Part shown: piece after piece, positions 1 to 12,174 of the stretch
Layout: every line of letters starts with the position of its first letter
Position numbering within the stretch: the stretch's first letter is position 1
Source: Tretioscincus oriximinensis
Lineage: Eukaryota > Chordata > Lepidosauria > Squamata > Gymnophthalmidae
Direction of reading: 5' to 3'
DNA length: 64,000 nt
Assembly: GCA_022410635.1 (NCBI GenBank)
Contig: JAJVDF010000502.1
Span: 664,102 to 728,101 of the forward strand
Position numbers and translations under genes: made by a program
The notes under the pieces: generated by a model
The model's database searches: none
Seen by the model: the letters and a program-made list of their open reading frames with translations, nothing else
What the model was told of the DNA's origin: nothing

Positions 1-102
1 TAGCAGACGATACCTGGATTCCCCACCTGTTTGCTGGAATTAATTGCACTGTACTTGGAGATCATCAGGTTGCACAGCACTGCTTTATAAAGTGTTAGGC
101 TG

Positions 103-198
103 CATCCCCACATCACTTATTTATTCCAGAATATCCATGTTTTATTTTGGAATATTCAGTTATAGTGGAATAAACAAGTGATATGGGGATGTAGTCTT
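103..198. repeat. Palindromic MITE-like repeat (ATAAA type)
   Basis: Imperfect inverted repeat: GGCTGCATCCCCACATCACT on the left pairs with AAGTGATATGGGGATGTAGT on the right. Related copies at 3190-3305, 12965-13060, 14823-14967 and 35690-35795. Confidence 0.6.
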
Positions 199-2469
199 AT
201 AGAATTTTCACCCACCAGTTGTGAAGGGGTCAGAATAGCGGTAAATCCATCCAGCTGCCTTTTTTAGCTCTGTTTCTTTATACAGTACTATAGACTAGTT
301 CCCCGGCCACCTTCCTGACAGTAAAAGAAAATGTGGGTGGGACTGGGCACAGATTGGCAAAAGAGGCTTCCTCTCTTTCAGTTCTAGCTGTGGTCAGACT
401 GGGAGCTGTAGTATACAGGGCAGAGTCCCATGCATGCTGGGTAGAAGAGGCTCCCAGTAGGCTCTGCTGCCAGGACAACAACAGCACTTTTTCACATTTG
501 GGATGCTGCTTCTCCTCTTGCCAGCTTTGTGAAGCTTCTGAGCACCCAAGTTTTTATAATAAGCACTTGTCATCATGAGACTAACAGCATAGAAAAGCAG
601 GCAGAAATACAACTAAAAACCATAAAACCATAAACAGAAATTCTACTTGGTCGTTTTGTATCTCATCTATAAAGGACTTACGTGGTTATCACTGCCTGTC
701 CAAAGATACATTATTTCCTCCCTATGATTTGCCTACAACCTCCATAAAACGCTGCTGTAAATCATAGCTTATGATTGGCTGATCTGTATCATGCTTGCCA
801 TTGGCTCCTGGCTCTTAACTGGACAGGTGAATTCAAAGGGAAGGATTTCCTTTAAATTTGGCCTAATTTGCGAGGATTCATATGGGGATTTTACTTCGCC
901 ATTGTTGCTTTTTTCCCCTGTATAGATTTAACATGAAAAAAGGAGTTGTTGAAGTTTTAAAGACTCTACAGCAAGGCAGGCAAAGGATTGCAAGGCAAAA
1001 GAAAGTCTCGGCAGTTCTCACAGGCTATGTCCATATGGTACCATCATAGCAAAAGCTGCATAAAATTACTAGAAAAAGTGTAATGTCAGCTCATTCTAGC
1101 AGTACCATATTTTGATCCCTGCAATTGTGTGTGGCAAATTCCCCAGAATCATGCTATGGTAGCATAAAAAATGATAATGTGTGCTTGCACCACTCTCAGG
1201 ACAATAGTTTTCTTTATTGATTTGTCCTGCGCTTCTCCAACCTAATGTGTCAAACATCTATTATCCTTAATATGTGGCCACAATGGGTGGAGTTGAAGAA
1301 ATCTGGGGGCCCTAAATGTTTTCAACCCTCAGCCACACTTGGAGTGACATTGCCAAATGAGCACTCAAGTTTCTCTGTAACCCAGGGTAGCTCACCATGA
1401 GGGAACACATAGGTGGAATACAAAACTTTTAATCCATTTTCAGTCCTGAAGAACTGGACTGAGGCCCTGTCCACACTAAGGCTACATCCCCACCTATCCG
1501 TTTGCTCCGCTTTACAATTTATTTATTTTTTAAAAGCCGTTTGTCTCCATTTTACTTATCCCCGTTCAGCTGCTGCCTTAGTTCAAATGAGGAGCCCCAG
1601 AAGCAATTCTGCGCTTTCTTAACTACAACCCCCAGAATTCCCTGTGACCCTGCCTACTGTTCCCAGGCAGTCCTTGCACTCCAATGAAATCTTTACATTT
1701 GCTTAAAGCAGCTCCGTAGAGATTTTTCTTCGGGACTTTAAAATGGAGGTCCTGTCCACATGGAGCCTTATTCTGAGTAACATCTTGGAGGCTTGTGGAA
1801 ATCACAAGATATGAGGTTGTTTACTGCGCTCTAAAGTAATGCACTCTAAAGAGTGCATGAAAGGCTGGACACACGTGGATCCATGGGTCAGACAGAAGGT
1901 AAACTCATCTCCAAAGTGTTTTATGTAGGGTGTGGGGATCAGGCTTAAGTCTTGGACTACTGTATATCTCAGAATAGGAGCCTGCCATCCATATACTAGT
2001 GTTACCTATGGCATGTGGATGGGTAAGTTCTGTCCAGAGATAAAGTTCAAAAAAGTCTTATTGGGCACAGGACTAAAGCAGGAAATAAACTATTTACTTT
2101 TAATCCATCTTCAGTTCTAAAGAACAGGATGAACACAGAAAAGAATAGCTTTCTTTTTATCCATTTTCAGTCTTGAAGAATTGAACAATCCAAGAAAAAC
2201 ATGGTTTCCTTTTAATCCATCTTCACAACTGGCCTAAAGAACGGAAGACCTAGACTAAACCAGGAAAAAATGGGGGTTTTCCCCCTGGTCTAGTCCGTTT
2301 TTCAAGACTGAAGATGAATTAAATGTATCTGTTGGAACAGCACCCTAGATGCTTTTTAATTCACTGCAAAGTAAAATGCTGTTTGATAAGAAGGAAACAA
2401 TCTAATTTACCGAATAAATTGTAATGTGGTTTAGTTCGCAGCCTTATGAATTCATTCATTTCAAGTGTA

Positions 2470-2732
2470 TTTATTATTTATTTATTTATTTGTACTTGTA
2501 TCCCACCCTATACCCAAAGGTCTCAGGGCGGCCAACCATAGGGTGGTGCACATAGCTTGTTGTTGCTTTCTCCACAACAGACACCCTGTGGAGTAGGTGG
2601 GGCTGAGAGAGTTCTAAAGAACTGTGACTGGCCCAAGGTCACCCAGCTGGCTTTCATAGAGGAGTGGGGAATCGAACCGGGAGACTACCAGATAAGAGTC
2701 CCACACTCTAACCACTACACCAAACTGTCTCT
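2470..2732 (-). mobile_element. tRNA-derived SINE with L2-like tail
   Basis: On the minus strand: a tRNA-like head (TTTGGTGTAGTGGTTAGAGT, box B-like GGTTCGATTCC), SINE body, then GGCCGCCCTGAGACC and a TAAATAAATA tail. Lies in the GBP-A intron after exon 9. Confidence 0.8.
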
Positions 2733-2849
2733 TTTCAAGTGTAACTATATTGTTGCTCCTGCAGCTGTTACGAAACTGAAAAGCCATATGTGCTCCAAGA
2801 ACTTAGCCCTAATGCTATAATCTTATCCCTGCTTTGCCAGTGTCCTTAC

Positions 2850-2952
2850 CTGCCATTTCCTTTTCTTTCTGTGTGAGGGCTTCATCACTTTGAAGTAAAG
2901 ATCTACCAATATTTTCCTTCTCTTTAAGAAACTCATCCAGAACATCTCTTGC
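2850..2952 (-). CDS. GBP: GBP-A exon 9 (effector domain start)
   Basis: 103 nt, acceptor TTGAAG|GCAAGAG, donor GGCAG|GTAAGGAC. Codes [20 protein letters not shown] and [14 protein letters not shown]. It is the last exon of GBP-A inside the window; the next intron runs off the left edge. Confidence 0.92.
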
Positions 2953-5900
2953 CTTCAAAGAAAAACAGAAGTCATACGCAAAGTTTGTTCACATATACTT
3001 AGAATATGGGCTTCTTAGTACATGTTAAATGAGTATAGTTACCCAAAATACTTAGGGCATTTCAGTCCTTAGGAGGGGTCTAAAGAGTGGACACTGAGGC
3101 CCCCATTTTACATGCTTGTGAGGAAGGCGAAGGCCCATCCTCTATGAATATGTTTCTCACAAAGCAGACAAGATGGCCCAAAATGGCCACTTAAGCTACA
3201 TCCATTTATTTATTCTGCTGTAATATTTTGGAAGAAAGAAAATGGATGTTCCAGAATAAAGCAATCCAGACAGTGATTTATTCTGCGATATCCAAATGCA
3301 GCAGGCTAAGGAAACGATTCTAGATGAATAAGGAAGTGATTCTGCAGTCTGACATAGTGAGATCCTTACTGCTGGCCCTCCAGATCAGTAGGTCTGAAAT
3401 AAGCAATCTGACACTGAGAAATGACAGATTGTTCTAGACTGGTTGTTTGAGCCCCAGACCCAGCTCTAAGTTTGGTGTTGTGAGACCAGTTGCGTGACCT
3501 TGGGATGGTCACAATTCTTTGGTCCCACATCAACCCTTCTTAGTCCTACCATGACTCTCTCAGCCTCACCTACTTCAAAAGGTGTCTGTTGTGAAGAGAA
3601 GAACAGAAGGTTATGTAAGTCACTGGGTTGAGAAAAGTGGGGTATAAAAACTAGCTCTTCTTCTTGCTTTCTTTTCCTCTTCCTCTAAATCTGCAATGTG
3701 CAGGAATAAACGTTCCCATTACTGAAATACCTGACTGGTTAAATGTTCCCCAATAAACCAGAAAATGGAGTTGGGGGTCTCCTGCATGCTTCAATGATTT
3801 TGATTTTCGCGCATTAGTATTCCAGTAGACTTCAGTTCTCAATATCAAAACCCTACAGATCCAGACTATAACCTGCTTGAGTCGTACATGGATAAGCATG
3901 CTGAAATGCAGAATTATGTTAATGTAGAATTATATGAAGTGCAGAAAAGCAAATAACTGAGCTTTGTACAGTGTGTCAACAAGCATCTTTCAATTTTGAT
4001 TTTTTTTAAAAACTTGTTTGTTTTTCACTATTGCACATTGGTTACACCTGTACATTTTAGCCTCAATTAAGTTCCACCCCCTTGTCAATCTCTTAGGATC
4101 CAATGGTCCTATTTAAAGTTGGGTTATCAGATAAAATCTGGGATAGAAGTTTGCAGCTTTGGTGTGAAAATGGCTTTTATTATGCTGCACCCAGTGGAAA
4201 TTGCTCTGTTCTATAGCCAAATAAGGGGCAAACTTCTGTCCTGGACTCTGATTTAAGGCTGATCTGATCTTGCAAGATTGCAGTGTCTAAGGTGTTATTC
4301 CCAATATACTAATAATCAACAGTCTTTGCTAGCCCTACCTTGACTCCTTTGTTTGGTGCTTGATGATATTGTTGCTCCAATTCTTTCAGGTCGTTCACAA
4401 ACTGTTTGTGGCCGCCTGGTCGAGAGTAAGTCCCATTTTTGATGTTTCCTTCCAGCACCTGGGATACTGACTGCAGCACCTCCCAGCAGCGTTGAGATGA
4501 AGCATGCTCGTTTTTCTGATAGTACTCCTCCCTCTTCTGGTTAAGAATTTTCTGTGGCAGAACAAACACATGGAAACTGTAACATAGCAAGTGCTGCCCC
4601 CAGACAGTCAAGTGGACATGTCCTTAGCTGGTTTTTCCACAAACCCAATCATATCAATCACAAATATCAACAGGGCGTTACTCCTCGTGTTCCTCAGAAT
4701 ACGGCAAGAGGCAGACATGGAAAATTGTTTAGATCCTGTACTGATTCTTGCATTTGGATTTCAAAGAAACAGCTATGTTAGGTTGCATCCAAAACACCTA
4801 GCAAAAGGGTCTTGTAGCATCTTAAAGACTATCATGAAGAAGGCAGGTAAGAGGAGCTTCTGGAAAAGAGTCAGTTTGGGTGTAATGGTTAGAGTGCTGG
4901 ACTCCCGGTTCGGTTTCACACTGTCACCATGAAGGCTGCTGGGTGATATTTGGCCAGTCACAGCTCTATAAAATACTCTCAGCCCCACCGACTTCACAGA
5001 ATGTCTGTTATGGAGAAAGCAACAACAGCAATACGAGCTGTCCTTTGGTGGAAGGGGTGTTATAAATAAACAGTATCATCATCATCATCAAATTAATAAT
5101 AATATAATTAATAATATTAATATTACTAATATATTAATTAAAATATAATTAATATTACTAACAAATATAATTACAATTATTAATATTATGATTTTCTTGT
5201 TAGTCTTTAAGGTGCTATAATAACACCAACATCAACAATCTATTACTATTACTATTAGATCCCTTGCTAGATATCTGGCATCTGGAGGCAGGTTGGATTT
5301 GCATTTGAATAAACTCATTTCAAATAACAAAAGCTGTGCATATATAGCACCATTTTAAAATGTTATTCCCAGTAATTAAGAACTGTCGTGCACCATCTTG
5401 AGTGAGGACTAACTGATAGACATTCTGTTGTGTGCTTATTGGACCACAAAGAACTAGAAGATGCTCTTATCTGATCACAGTCCACCGGCCAGAGCAGCCT
5501 TTGAGAGCCAGTCTAGTCTTTTAGTGAGAGGATCAGAGTTTTGTCTGGAAATCTCCCAGCTCAATTCTCCACAAAGCCAGTTTGGGGATTTGGACTAGTC
5601 ACAGATCTTTGGAGCTCCCTCAGCCCCACATACTTCATAGGGTGTCTGTTGTGAAGTGAAGAACTGAAGGTATGTGTGGCACATTGGCTCTGCTTGGGTT
5701 GAAAAAAGCAGGATATAAAATCAATTTTTCTTCTATGGAAGACTGGCAGGGACTAAGCATAGGTTCAAGAACATCTCCACCTATGTAATGATTCAATTGT
5801 GCCCCTTTCCTAGTTTGATTTGCCACCAGCCTTCCATGTTGACATCTCACCATAAACTCAATCTGGAATCGATGGTTGTCATCCTTGAAAGCCCTTTCCA

Positions 5901-8900
5901 TGAAGACCTGCAGGGCGTCTGCCTCACAAGCAGCATGGACTCCAAGTAACTCCTGGACCATCTCAGTGGGCAACCTCAGCTTCTGCTCCATCAGCTCCAT
6001 GTAGCGAGCAACGGCGTCACGCACGGCTGCAGAATTCTCAATCTTAGCCAAGGCCAGCACTGCGTTCTCCATGCAAGGCACCTTCCCACTTCGGATGGTG
6101 TCTACATAGGTCACCAACAGGTTTGCCAGCACTGTGAGGAAAAAAATAGACACTGTTGAGGCTGTGCTAACAGGACCCCATTGAAGTTCCATGTGCTCAT
6201 AGCAGATCACTGCTTATATCATATCCCTATATCTTGACCAAACTGGAGCGCCTATAGCCATCCAAATCTTCCTTCACTCAGTCCCTGGGCATCAGCCTTC
6301 CTGGCTGTGGTGTAATGACAATACTTTTCCAAGACACCCCAATTAGAAGAAGGGCTGCAACTTGGGCCTGGAGCAAACATTCTGGTACCCTGCCCCCAAG
6401 CAAGGGAATTGGAAAAGAGAGAAGAGAGGGAGAATGAGAAATGGGAAAGGTAGAAGGCAGGGAGAGAGGGAGAGGGAAGAGAAAAAGGGGAGGGCGAAGA
6501 AAAAGGAAGGGGAGGGAGAGAAGAGAGGCAGAAGTAGGGTTGCCAAACGTCCCGGGAAGGCGGGACAATCCTGGTTTGGGGGACTAAAATATAGTCCCCT
6601 CTGGGTTTTAAGACAAAATCCTAGATTTTTACATTTCCCGATGCTGCATCAGGGAATGTAAAAATGCAGGATTTTAAAGGCAAAGCAGCCGTCAGAGCTG
6701 ATGGCTGCAGCCTGAGCAACGCTTTCTGGGGTCTTGGAAGGAACCTCAGAGCCTGCCGTAGCTGCTCCAATGCTGGAGGCAGAGTCAGGAAAAGCGCGCC
6801 AACTCGCCTCCAGCAAAGGAAAAACGCCTGGGTTTGTGACAGGAGGGCAGCTCTGTTCTCCTGTCACAAACCCAGGTTTTTTTCCTCCGCTAGAGGCGAG
6901 TTGGCGCTAGCAGGTGCGCAAAACCCCGCCTCCAGCATTGGAGCAGCTATGCACACACACGAATGCTTGTGGTGAGACAGGCAGAAGAGAGGTTCTCTCT
7001 GTCTCACTACAAGCGTCCGTATGTGCGCGCGTACATGTGCATGCACGCACCCCCACCCCACCCCCGTCCTGGTTTTGGGCTGCCAAAATATGGCAGGCAG
7101 AAGGGGAGGAGAGGGGCAAACGAAAGGGGTGAAGAGAGGAAGGGGAGGGGGGAAGGGAAAGAGAAAAAGGAAGTGAAGAAGGAATGGGAGGAGAGTGGAT
7201 TTGGAGGCCTGAGGGAAGAGGAGGATAAGGAAGGGAAGACAGGGAGAAAGGAAAGGGGGAAAGGGGAGGGGAAAGGGAAGGGAGGGGGAAGGAGTACTCC
7301 ACCTGGCATCCCTGCTTCCTTTTCCTGGGTTGGCCAGGAACCATTGCCACCCCAAGATTGGCTGTAAGGCAGCCTGTAAAGCTTACTTTAGTGGCTATAA
7401 CTAATACCCCTAAAACCAAACTTCAGGTAGCTGTGAGGCTGTCTCTAAAGCCACCTCCTGCCAGCTTACAGCTGGCCTTGACACAAGGCAACACCAAGGC
7501 CTCTGATTCCATCTCTGTGAACAAAGCTCCGATGGCAGTGGGCGCCAGGAGGCAGCAAGCAGGGGATGTGAGAAGGGGGCTGGGACATTATGCCACCCCT
7601 CAGTGCCATTGCTCAGAGGCATCCACTCCATTTGCCCCGCTCCAATTGTGGGCTTGATTCTAAGGACTTACTACGGCCATTGACAACGTGCCCGCCTGGG
7701 ATGGTCTTTGGTTCTGACGTCCTGAATATATAATGGCAGAATTGGGCCGCTTGTTCCACGAACTCGGGTTCCAGTTCGCTCTCCATCATGGACTCCAGCC
7801 TAGGGAGGTTCTTCCTGCTTGCAGGACGATCGAAGACAAAACATTTCCGTTTGGGGAAGAACATCCGGATGCATTTGCGAGGCAGGTTGTGAATTTGGGC
7901 TTCGTGTGAATCCCCTACAAGCAAAAAGTCAGAAATGTGTTGCTTGTATATAAAGCGCGAATCGCCTAGTGTTAAACTCTGTTGCATGCAGGCATTTCAC
8001 ATATGTACTAGTGGAACAACCCGTTGCCATCTTGAATGCAATAGGGTCTTTCTCCTCTGCCTGTGTCCGTGGGCACTGGGGAGAACATTAGGATTGGAAG
8101 AGTGGAAATCTGCCCCACTTCCAGAGCAGGCTCCTCACTAGCCTATGGGGTAGTTGGGGGGGAAAATGGCATTCTGCAAATGGCATCACAAAAAATAAAA
8201 GCCAGGGGGCCAAGGCAGCTGAGTTCCCAACAGCAGCAGCAGAACATGAAGAAGAACTGGATTCACCCCAAAGGATTCAAAGCGGCCTGCAAGTTTATTT
8301 TCACCTGAAGGCTTCCATTCTATCTTCCCCACCGTGCTGCGATGCTCCCCATTTATCTAATCACAATTTCTTGCTTTCAGATAGCTGGGTTGGCTAGAGA
8401 TGGGGCCAGTAGAGGGTGCTCACCCCTTTCTACATCCGACACAGAGCTTCGAACTCAATATATCTGCTGAAACACCAAGGCTCTTCACCACTGTATCACC
8501 GCGTGTAAGAAGGGCAGCATACCCCCCTTCAATACTGTCAATAACTCTCCTTGCTCTCTGCTGTGCTGCCTCTCTGGCTGCTTGATTGAGGCAGTGTTAA
8601 AACACGTCAAACTCCCCCTCGAGCAGCCAGAAAAATGATTTAGTGTCCGACGCTAAAGCAAACATCCCTACTCTGCAACTCTTCTCATCCCCACCCTGGT
8701 TAATTGCCATTAATTGCCTGGCCTATCTCAAAAACAAGGTCTCAAAAAATATACACATACTAGTTCTTAAGGCCATAAATGTGTGCGTGGGCTACCTGTA
8801 TGGGCGCTCCATTCAGGTACTATCAGCCACTAGCGGCTGGGGCAGGGCAGGGCTCTGGGGAGTCGGGGTGGGTGGCAACGGCTACACCAAAAGGGGCAGA

Positions 8901-8972
8901 TTTAGGGGCAATTAGCCAATCATCTACATTCAAAGTGATGGACGCTGATTGTGTTCACTCACCTCGCTTATT

Positions 8973-9003
<31 letters not shown>

Positions 9004-12000
9004 TACTTATACCCCGCCCTATACCCGAAGGTCTCAGGGCAGCAAAAACAGTAAAACATCACTACAAAAATTTAAAAAAGTATAAAACAATATTAAAAGT
9101 AGGGATAGAGATAGCATTTCTTCAGCCAAAGGCCAGGCAAAAGCCCGATCACCACAACATGGTTTACAAACATCGATATGCAAAAGCAATGAGCCTTCAT
9201 AAAAGCTGCTTCCCAAGTACAAGTTTAAAATCACTATTTCTTTTAAAACTGAGACAACACATTCCCAAGTACATTTCCACTCATCTCCAATCTTCCTCAC
9301 AGTTCCCACTATCCTCGTTACATTTCCTGGTACTCTCATGATATCAGAAACCCCAGAAGTCATTGCTGCGCTTGCCATACTACAATTCCCAGCATTCTCT
9401 GTGAGGAGAGAACCAATGAGCTTTTTACAGAGAGGACCAAAGTTTCACGAGATTTAGCATGCACACGTAAGGATGGCCCACTGAAGCTTTCTTCCGGATT
9501 ATGAAGCAGTCTGTTGCTTAATCATAAAAAATGAGCAAACAAAAAAGGCTTTTTTAGTGAGTGGATGGCTGATATTTCTTTTTAGTATATATTTATTATT
9601 TTTTTCATAATCAAGTACCAACAAAAACAAATCCAGAAACAATATAAACATCATATACGTTCACTAAGACAACACTTATCACAATAAAAATAAATAATCC
9701 TATGAACTAAATTAAATCCCGCTCCCTCCCCCCAAGGGTTCCAATTTTGGGGTTAACTGTTATTACTTTATAAATAAAATATTAGTCTTTTTAGAGAGTG
9801 GATGGCTGATCTTCCATGAGTAAATGGGGCAAATTCTACATGATGTTGCTGCCAATTCACTAAATACCCTGAATGGGGGAAGGGGCCAAAGACTCCCTCA
9901 GACTAGTGCTAAGCAATATTTCCTGTCTGCTCATCACTGATACCTTTCTTTAATTTCAAGGAATTTTCCAAGTATTCATCCTCAGTAATGGGTGTCCCAT
10001 TGAGCTCCAGCTGCAACGTGAAATCCCTCAAGGCCCAGACGAAAGTAGGAAAGAAGCGAATAAACTCTGAAGAATCTTCTCCAACAGCATCATCCCCAAA
10101 CGAGGACTTCGCTTTGATCTGCTCCGTCAGTTCCGTCACGTAACTTTAATTTGGTTTAGGAATTTAAACAAACAGCTATTTCCACTTGTCAAATGCTGCA
10201 ATGTGTTGGCAGTAAGATAATCAGCTGTAAATTAAGGGGTACAATGCAGCCCCACAACTACGGAGGAGCAAATCAGACTAGGTGAGATACAGTGTGGAGG
10301 TGGGGGGTGACTAGTGGTGAGGTGTGTTGGATTTTCTAGTTAAAACCAATCTGTATATAGTTACTGCCAGATGGTAAGGTATAATCTTCATGAGTCTACC
10401 AAGCATCACATTTCCTGTGGGATCACTGGAATGTTGATATTGTAGCTTATCACTGTATTTCTGAGTTGTATGCGCATGTATACTGACATGCTTTTCTGTC
10501 TTCCTGTTGTGAAGATGCTTGGAGTGTGACATGTATTCAAGAGATGGTCACTTAACCTATTTGCTGAAGTGGTCAATATATTCTTTGCTATTTTTATTTT
10601 ATGGACTTTGTAAATAAAGCCAAAAGCCTTCCTGATGGAATGAAACAAAATGTGTGGACTATGTTTTTTTATCCTGGAAGGAGCTACAGTCTATTACAGA
10701 CAGCCTACCTTTCAGAGCAAGGAAAAACTCTGAACTGAACAATGCGAAAATTGAGCAATTCGGAAGGATACTGGAGCTGATCCATTGCATGCTGGTCAAT
10801 GGTTCCTAAACTGTTGTAGACCAAGGTGCTGCTCAGCAGCACAGCCAAAGCAAAGATCCAGGAATCATTTTGATTGTCACCCTAAAGAGAGGAAAGATCA
10901 AATACTACTTGAATTAAAACCTTCACTCTTTGTCACTGTTCTGGTTGTCCAATGCAGAAAAACCTGATTCACATGCCTGCAAAGGTCGGGTGTATCTGTG
11001 TCCTTTCTTCCGAAGGAACTAACAGCTAAAGCTAGCATTAATACATTTAAATACATTAATACATATTTAGAATCTTTGGGGCACTTTTTTCAGTGCTAAG
11101 CAGGCAGATGTCCGCAACTGTTGCTGCCACTGTCTGATCACGAAGCCACTCAAGGAGTCATGTACCCGCCAGCTGATCTGTCTTCCCCCCCCGCCTGTCC
11201 TGCCCCACATGTGCGCTGCAGCATGGTAGGTCCTGGCCCTTTTGACCAATCAGCACCCTTAGTGGGATGATCTGGCCCTCAATTATATATATAGATATCG
11301 CTCCATTCAAGTACCATCTGGAAGAAGCCCAAGTTACACAGGCCTATAATACCCTTACTATAAATACCCTTACCTAATGTCAACATTGAAGGGTTTGAAT
11401 TCCTCTTTGTCAATCGGAGCATCATACTCACTGTTTCGTCACTAGCAGAAACTGGAGGTTATATCCCGGCCATTGACCAGGGATAGATTACCCTTCATCT
11501 CCCCAACGTGAAAACCCCACATTACCTTTTCCACATCACCGAGGCCTTCTGTATCCAAGAGCACAAGGGTCTGCTTGGGGCGGGTTGGATGGGGGATGCA
11601 CCACATCCAGATCCCCTTTGTGTTTGCTTGCACGGTAGATCCTAGAGGAAAACCTGTAGAAAGGGGGTCATGAATGTTAATATAGAAATCTAAGGCTATT
11701 TCTGCAAGGGGTTCTATTACATATTATATTCCAAATTAGGGCCCTGCCAGCCACATACTAGTAAAGCAGGCACCTAAAGCTGGTTCAGCTTAAGGTAGAA
11801 GAACCCCAATGTCTTTTGGATGTTATAGCATCCAAAAGAAATATAGCATCACTTTTTGGATTAAATAGAAAAGAGTCAGGCAGGGTGTTTTCCTCTAGTG
11901 TCTTCAACTAGGCAATAGCTGAAATGAAACCAGTACACAATTGCCAATAGTGGCCCATTACAGTTAAGTCTCACCTTTATTTTTGCCAGCCAGTTTGTTC

Positions 12001-12164
12001 ATGAGGTAGGACTTGCCCGTCCGGTAGAGTCCCACAATGGCAACCACCACTACTGGCTGATGGATTTTGGAAAGCAACTGAAGGGCATCTTGGGAGACCA
12101 GGAGTTTTCGGTCCCTGTTCTCGATCAGGCATATCGGAGCCTGCATGCACCATGTGGCCTCCAT
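2850..12164 (-). CDS. GBP: GBP-A: guanylate-binding protein, large interferon-inducible GTPase (3'-partial)
   Basis: Spliced minus-strand gene; coding exons 12164-11975, 11653-11526, 10881-10772, 10143-9944, 7914-7672, 6131-5851, 4551-4339 and 2952-2850 (1468 nt, 489 complete codons). The last two exons expected from its paralogues are not between 1 and 2849, so the gene continues past the left edge and its C-terminus is unknown. GBPs are dynamin-like GTPases that hydrolyse GTP to GDP and GMP, oligomerise and coat pathogen vacuoles or bacteria in the cytosol. Visible: P-loop GLYRTGKS at residues 45-52 with Arg48 (the internal arginine finger position of human GBP1), switch Thr75 in [12 protein letters not shown] at 97-100, RD in ALRDF, then the helical middle and effector domains. 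Start ATG lies 10 nt inside the exon and gives human-GBP1-like numbering. No frame breaks in the exons seen. Closest in the window to GBP-B. Which mammalian GBP is orthologous cannot be decided here. Confidence 0.93.
3420..3665 (+). mobile_element. Old SINE, CTTCTT-tailed type
   Basis: Degraded SINE body (CCTTGGGATGGTCACAATTC, GGTGTCTGTTGTGAAGAG) ending GGGGTATAAAAACTAGCTCT and a CTTCTT tail. Confidence 0.6.
4339..4551 (-). CDS. GBP: GBP-A exon 8 (middle domain)
   Basis: 213 nt, acceptor GCCACAG|AAAATT, donor GTCAAG|GTAGGG. Codes [20 protein letters not shown] and [10 protein letters not shown], matching the CxxxxQxASSxRC and SxPGGY helices of GBPs. Confidence 0.94.
4866..5095 (+). mobile_element. 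SINE with internal deletion
   Basis: Head TTTGGGTGTAATGGTTAGAG, then CTCCCGGTTCGGTTTC, the CAGCCCCACCGACTTCACAG core and a (CAT)n end. Confidence 0.65.
5090..5190 (+). repeat. AT-rich ATT/AATATT microsatellite
   Basis: (CAT)n passes into AATAATATAATTAATA-type low-complexity DNA directly after the SINE. Confidence 0.8.
5500..5735 (+). mobile_element. SINE, CTTCT-tailed type
   Basis: GAGAGCCAGTCTAGTCTTTT start, CAGCCCCACATACTTCATAG core, tail GCAGGATATAAAATCAAT then TTTTTCTTCT. Confidence 0.65.
5851..6131 (-). CDS. GBP: GBP-A exon 7 (middle domain start)
   Basis: 281 nt, acceptor CTCACAG|TGCTGG, donor TTTATG|GTGAGA. Codes [20 protein letters not shown] and [16 protein letters not shown], the conserved start of the GBP helical middle domain. 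Confidence 0.94.
6399..6537 (+). repeat. Polypurine tract in GBP-A intron 6
   Basis: About 140 bp almost only G and A on the + strand. It would be a C/U-rich run in the GBP-A transcript. Confidence 0.85.
6536..7060. repeat. Interspersed repeat with hairpin, shared with GBP-C
   Basis: Starts GGGTTGCCAAACGTCCCGG and contains a GAGACAGGCAG...GTCTCACTACAAGCGTCC inverted pair. The same start and hairpin occur at 61915-62220. Confidence 0.6.
7095..7296 (+). repeat. Second polypurine tract in GBP-A intron 6
   Basis: About 200 bp of [18 protein letters not shown] purine sequence on the + strand. Confidence 0.85.
7672..7914 (-). CDS. GBP: GBP-A exon 6 (end of G domain)
   Basis: 243 nt, acceptor TTGTAG|GGGATTC, donor CGTA|GTAAGTCC. 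Codes [19 protein letters not shown] and ends in a PGGHVVNGR segment. Frame joins its neighbours. Confidence 0.94.
8262..8515 (-). mobile_element. SINE-like repeat, TTTTCACC family
   Basis: Contains TTATTTTCACCTGAAGGC and GGGTGCTCACCCC. Related copies at 22110-22440 and 25628-25915. The minus-strand head of the 25.9-kb copy is tRNA-like. Confidence 0.55.
8966..9150 (-). mobile_element. L2 LINE 3' end
   Basis: (TTTA)n then ACCCCGCCCTATACCCGAAG and TCAGCCAAAGGCCAGGC, matching the 3' end of the L2 at 40627. Confidence 0.7.
9560..9745 (-). mobile_element. Probable L1 3' UTR fragment
   Basis: AT-rich sequence ending CCCGCTCCCTCCCCCCAAGG, resembling the reverse of the L1 3' UTR at 37740-37980. 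Assignment is tentative. Confidence 0.35.
9944..10143 (-). CDS. GBP: GBP-A exon 5 (RD guanine-base motif)
   Basis: 200 nt. Begins TTACGTGACGG, completing His and reading [14 protein letters not shown]. Contains [12 protein letters not shown] and ends LKLKK before AAAG|GTATCAG. One codon longer than GBP-B. Confidence 0.93.
10144..10771 (-). other. GBP-A U12-type intron
   Basis: The donor GTATCCTT (10771-10764) is the exact minor-spliceosome GT-subtype consensus. The branch site TTCCTAAAC (10162-10154) lies about 11 nt before the AG, and no polypyrimidine tract is seen. Phase 2, inside a His codon. Confidence 0.82.
10772..10881 (-). CDS. GBP: GBP-A exon 4
   Basis: 110 nt coding [19 protein letters not shown] and on to DQL plus CA of a split His codon. 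The acceptor is CTTTAG|GGTGAC. The donor is U12-like, CTCCA|GTATCCTT. It was found by reading the minus strand, since the exon is too short to stand out as an ORF. Confidence 0.92.
11526..11653 (-). CDS. GBP: GBP-A exon 3 (switch I and G3 motif)
   Basis: 128 nt, acceptor CTACAG|GTTTTCC, donor GAAAAG|GTAATG. Codes [13 protein letters not shown] and [12 protein letters not shown]. Same length in all three paralogues. Confidence 0.94.
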
Positions 12165-12174
12165 CACTTGCAGC
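11975..12174 (-). CDS. GBP: GBP-A exon 2 (start codon, G1 motif)
   Basis: Acceptor TCTAG|GCTGCAAGTG, ATG at 12164-12162, donor AAAG|GTGAGAC. Codes residues 1-63 plus one base, including [15 protein letters not shown]. The 190 coding nt equal exon 2 of GBP-B. Confidence 0.94.

Noticed and set aside
1..2849. GBP-A exon 10 or 11
   Set aside because: Read on the minus strand for the conserved charged helix and stop; nothing matching was found.
6278..7419. Several Ser/Pro/Leu- or Arg/Glu/Gly-rich ORFs
   Set aside because: Translations of polypurine/polypyrimidine tracts inside a GBP-A intron.
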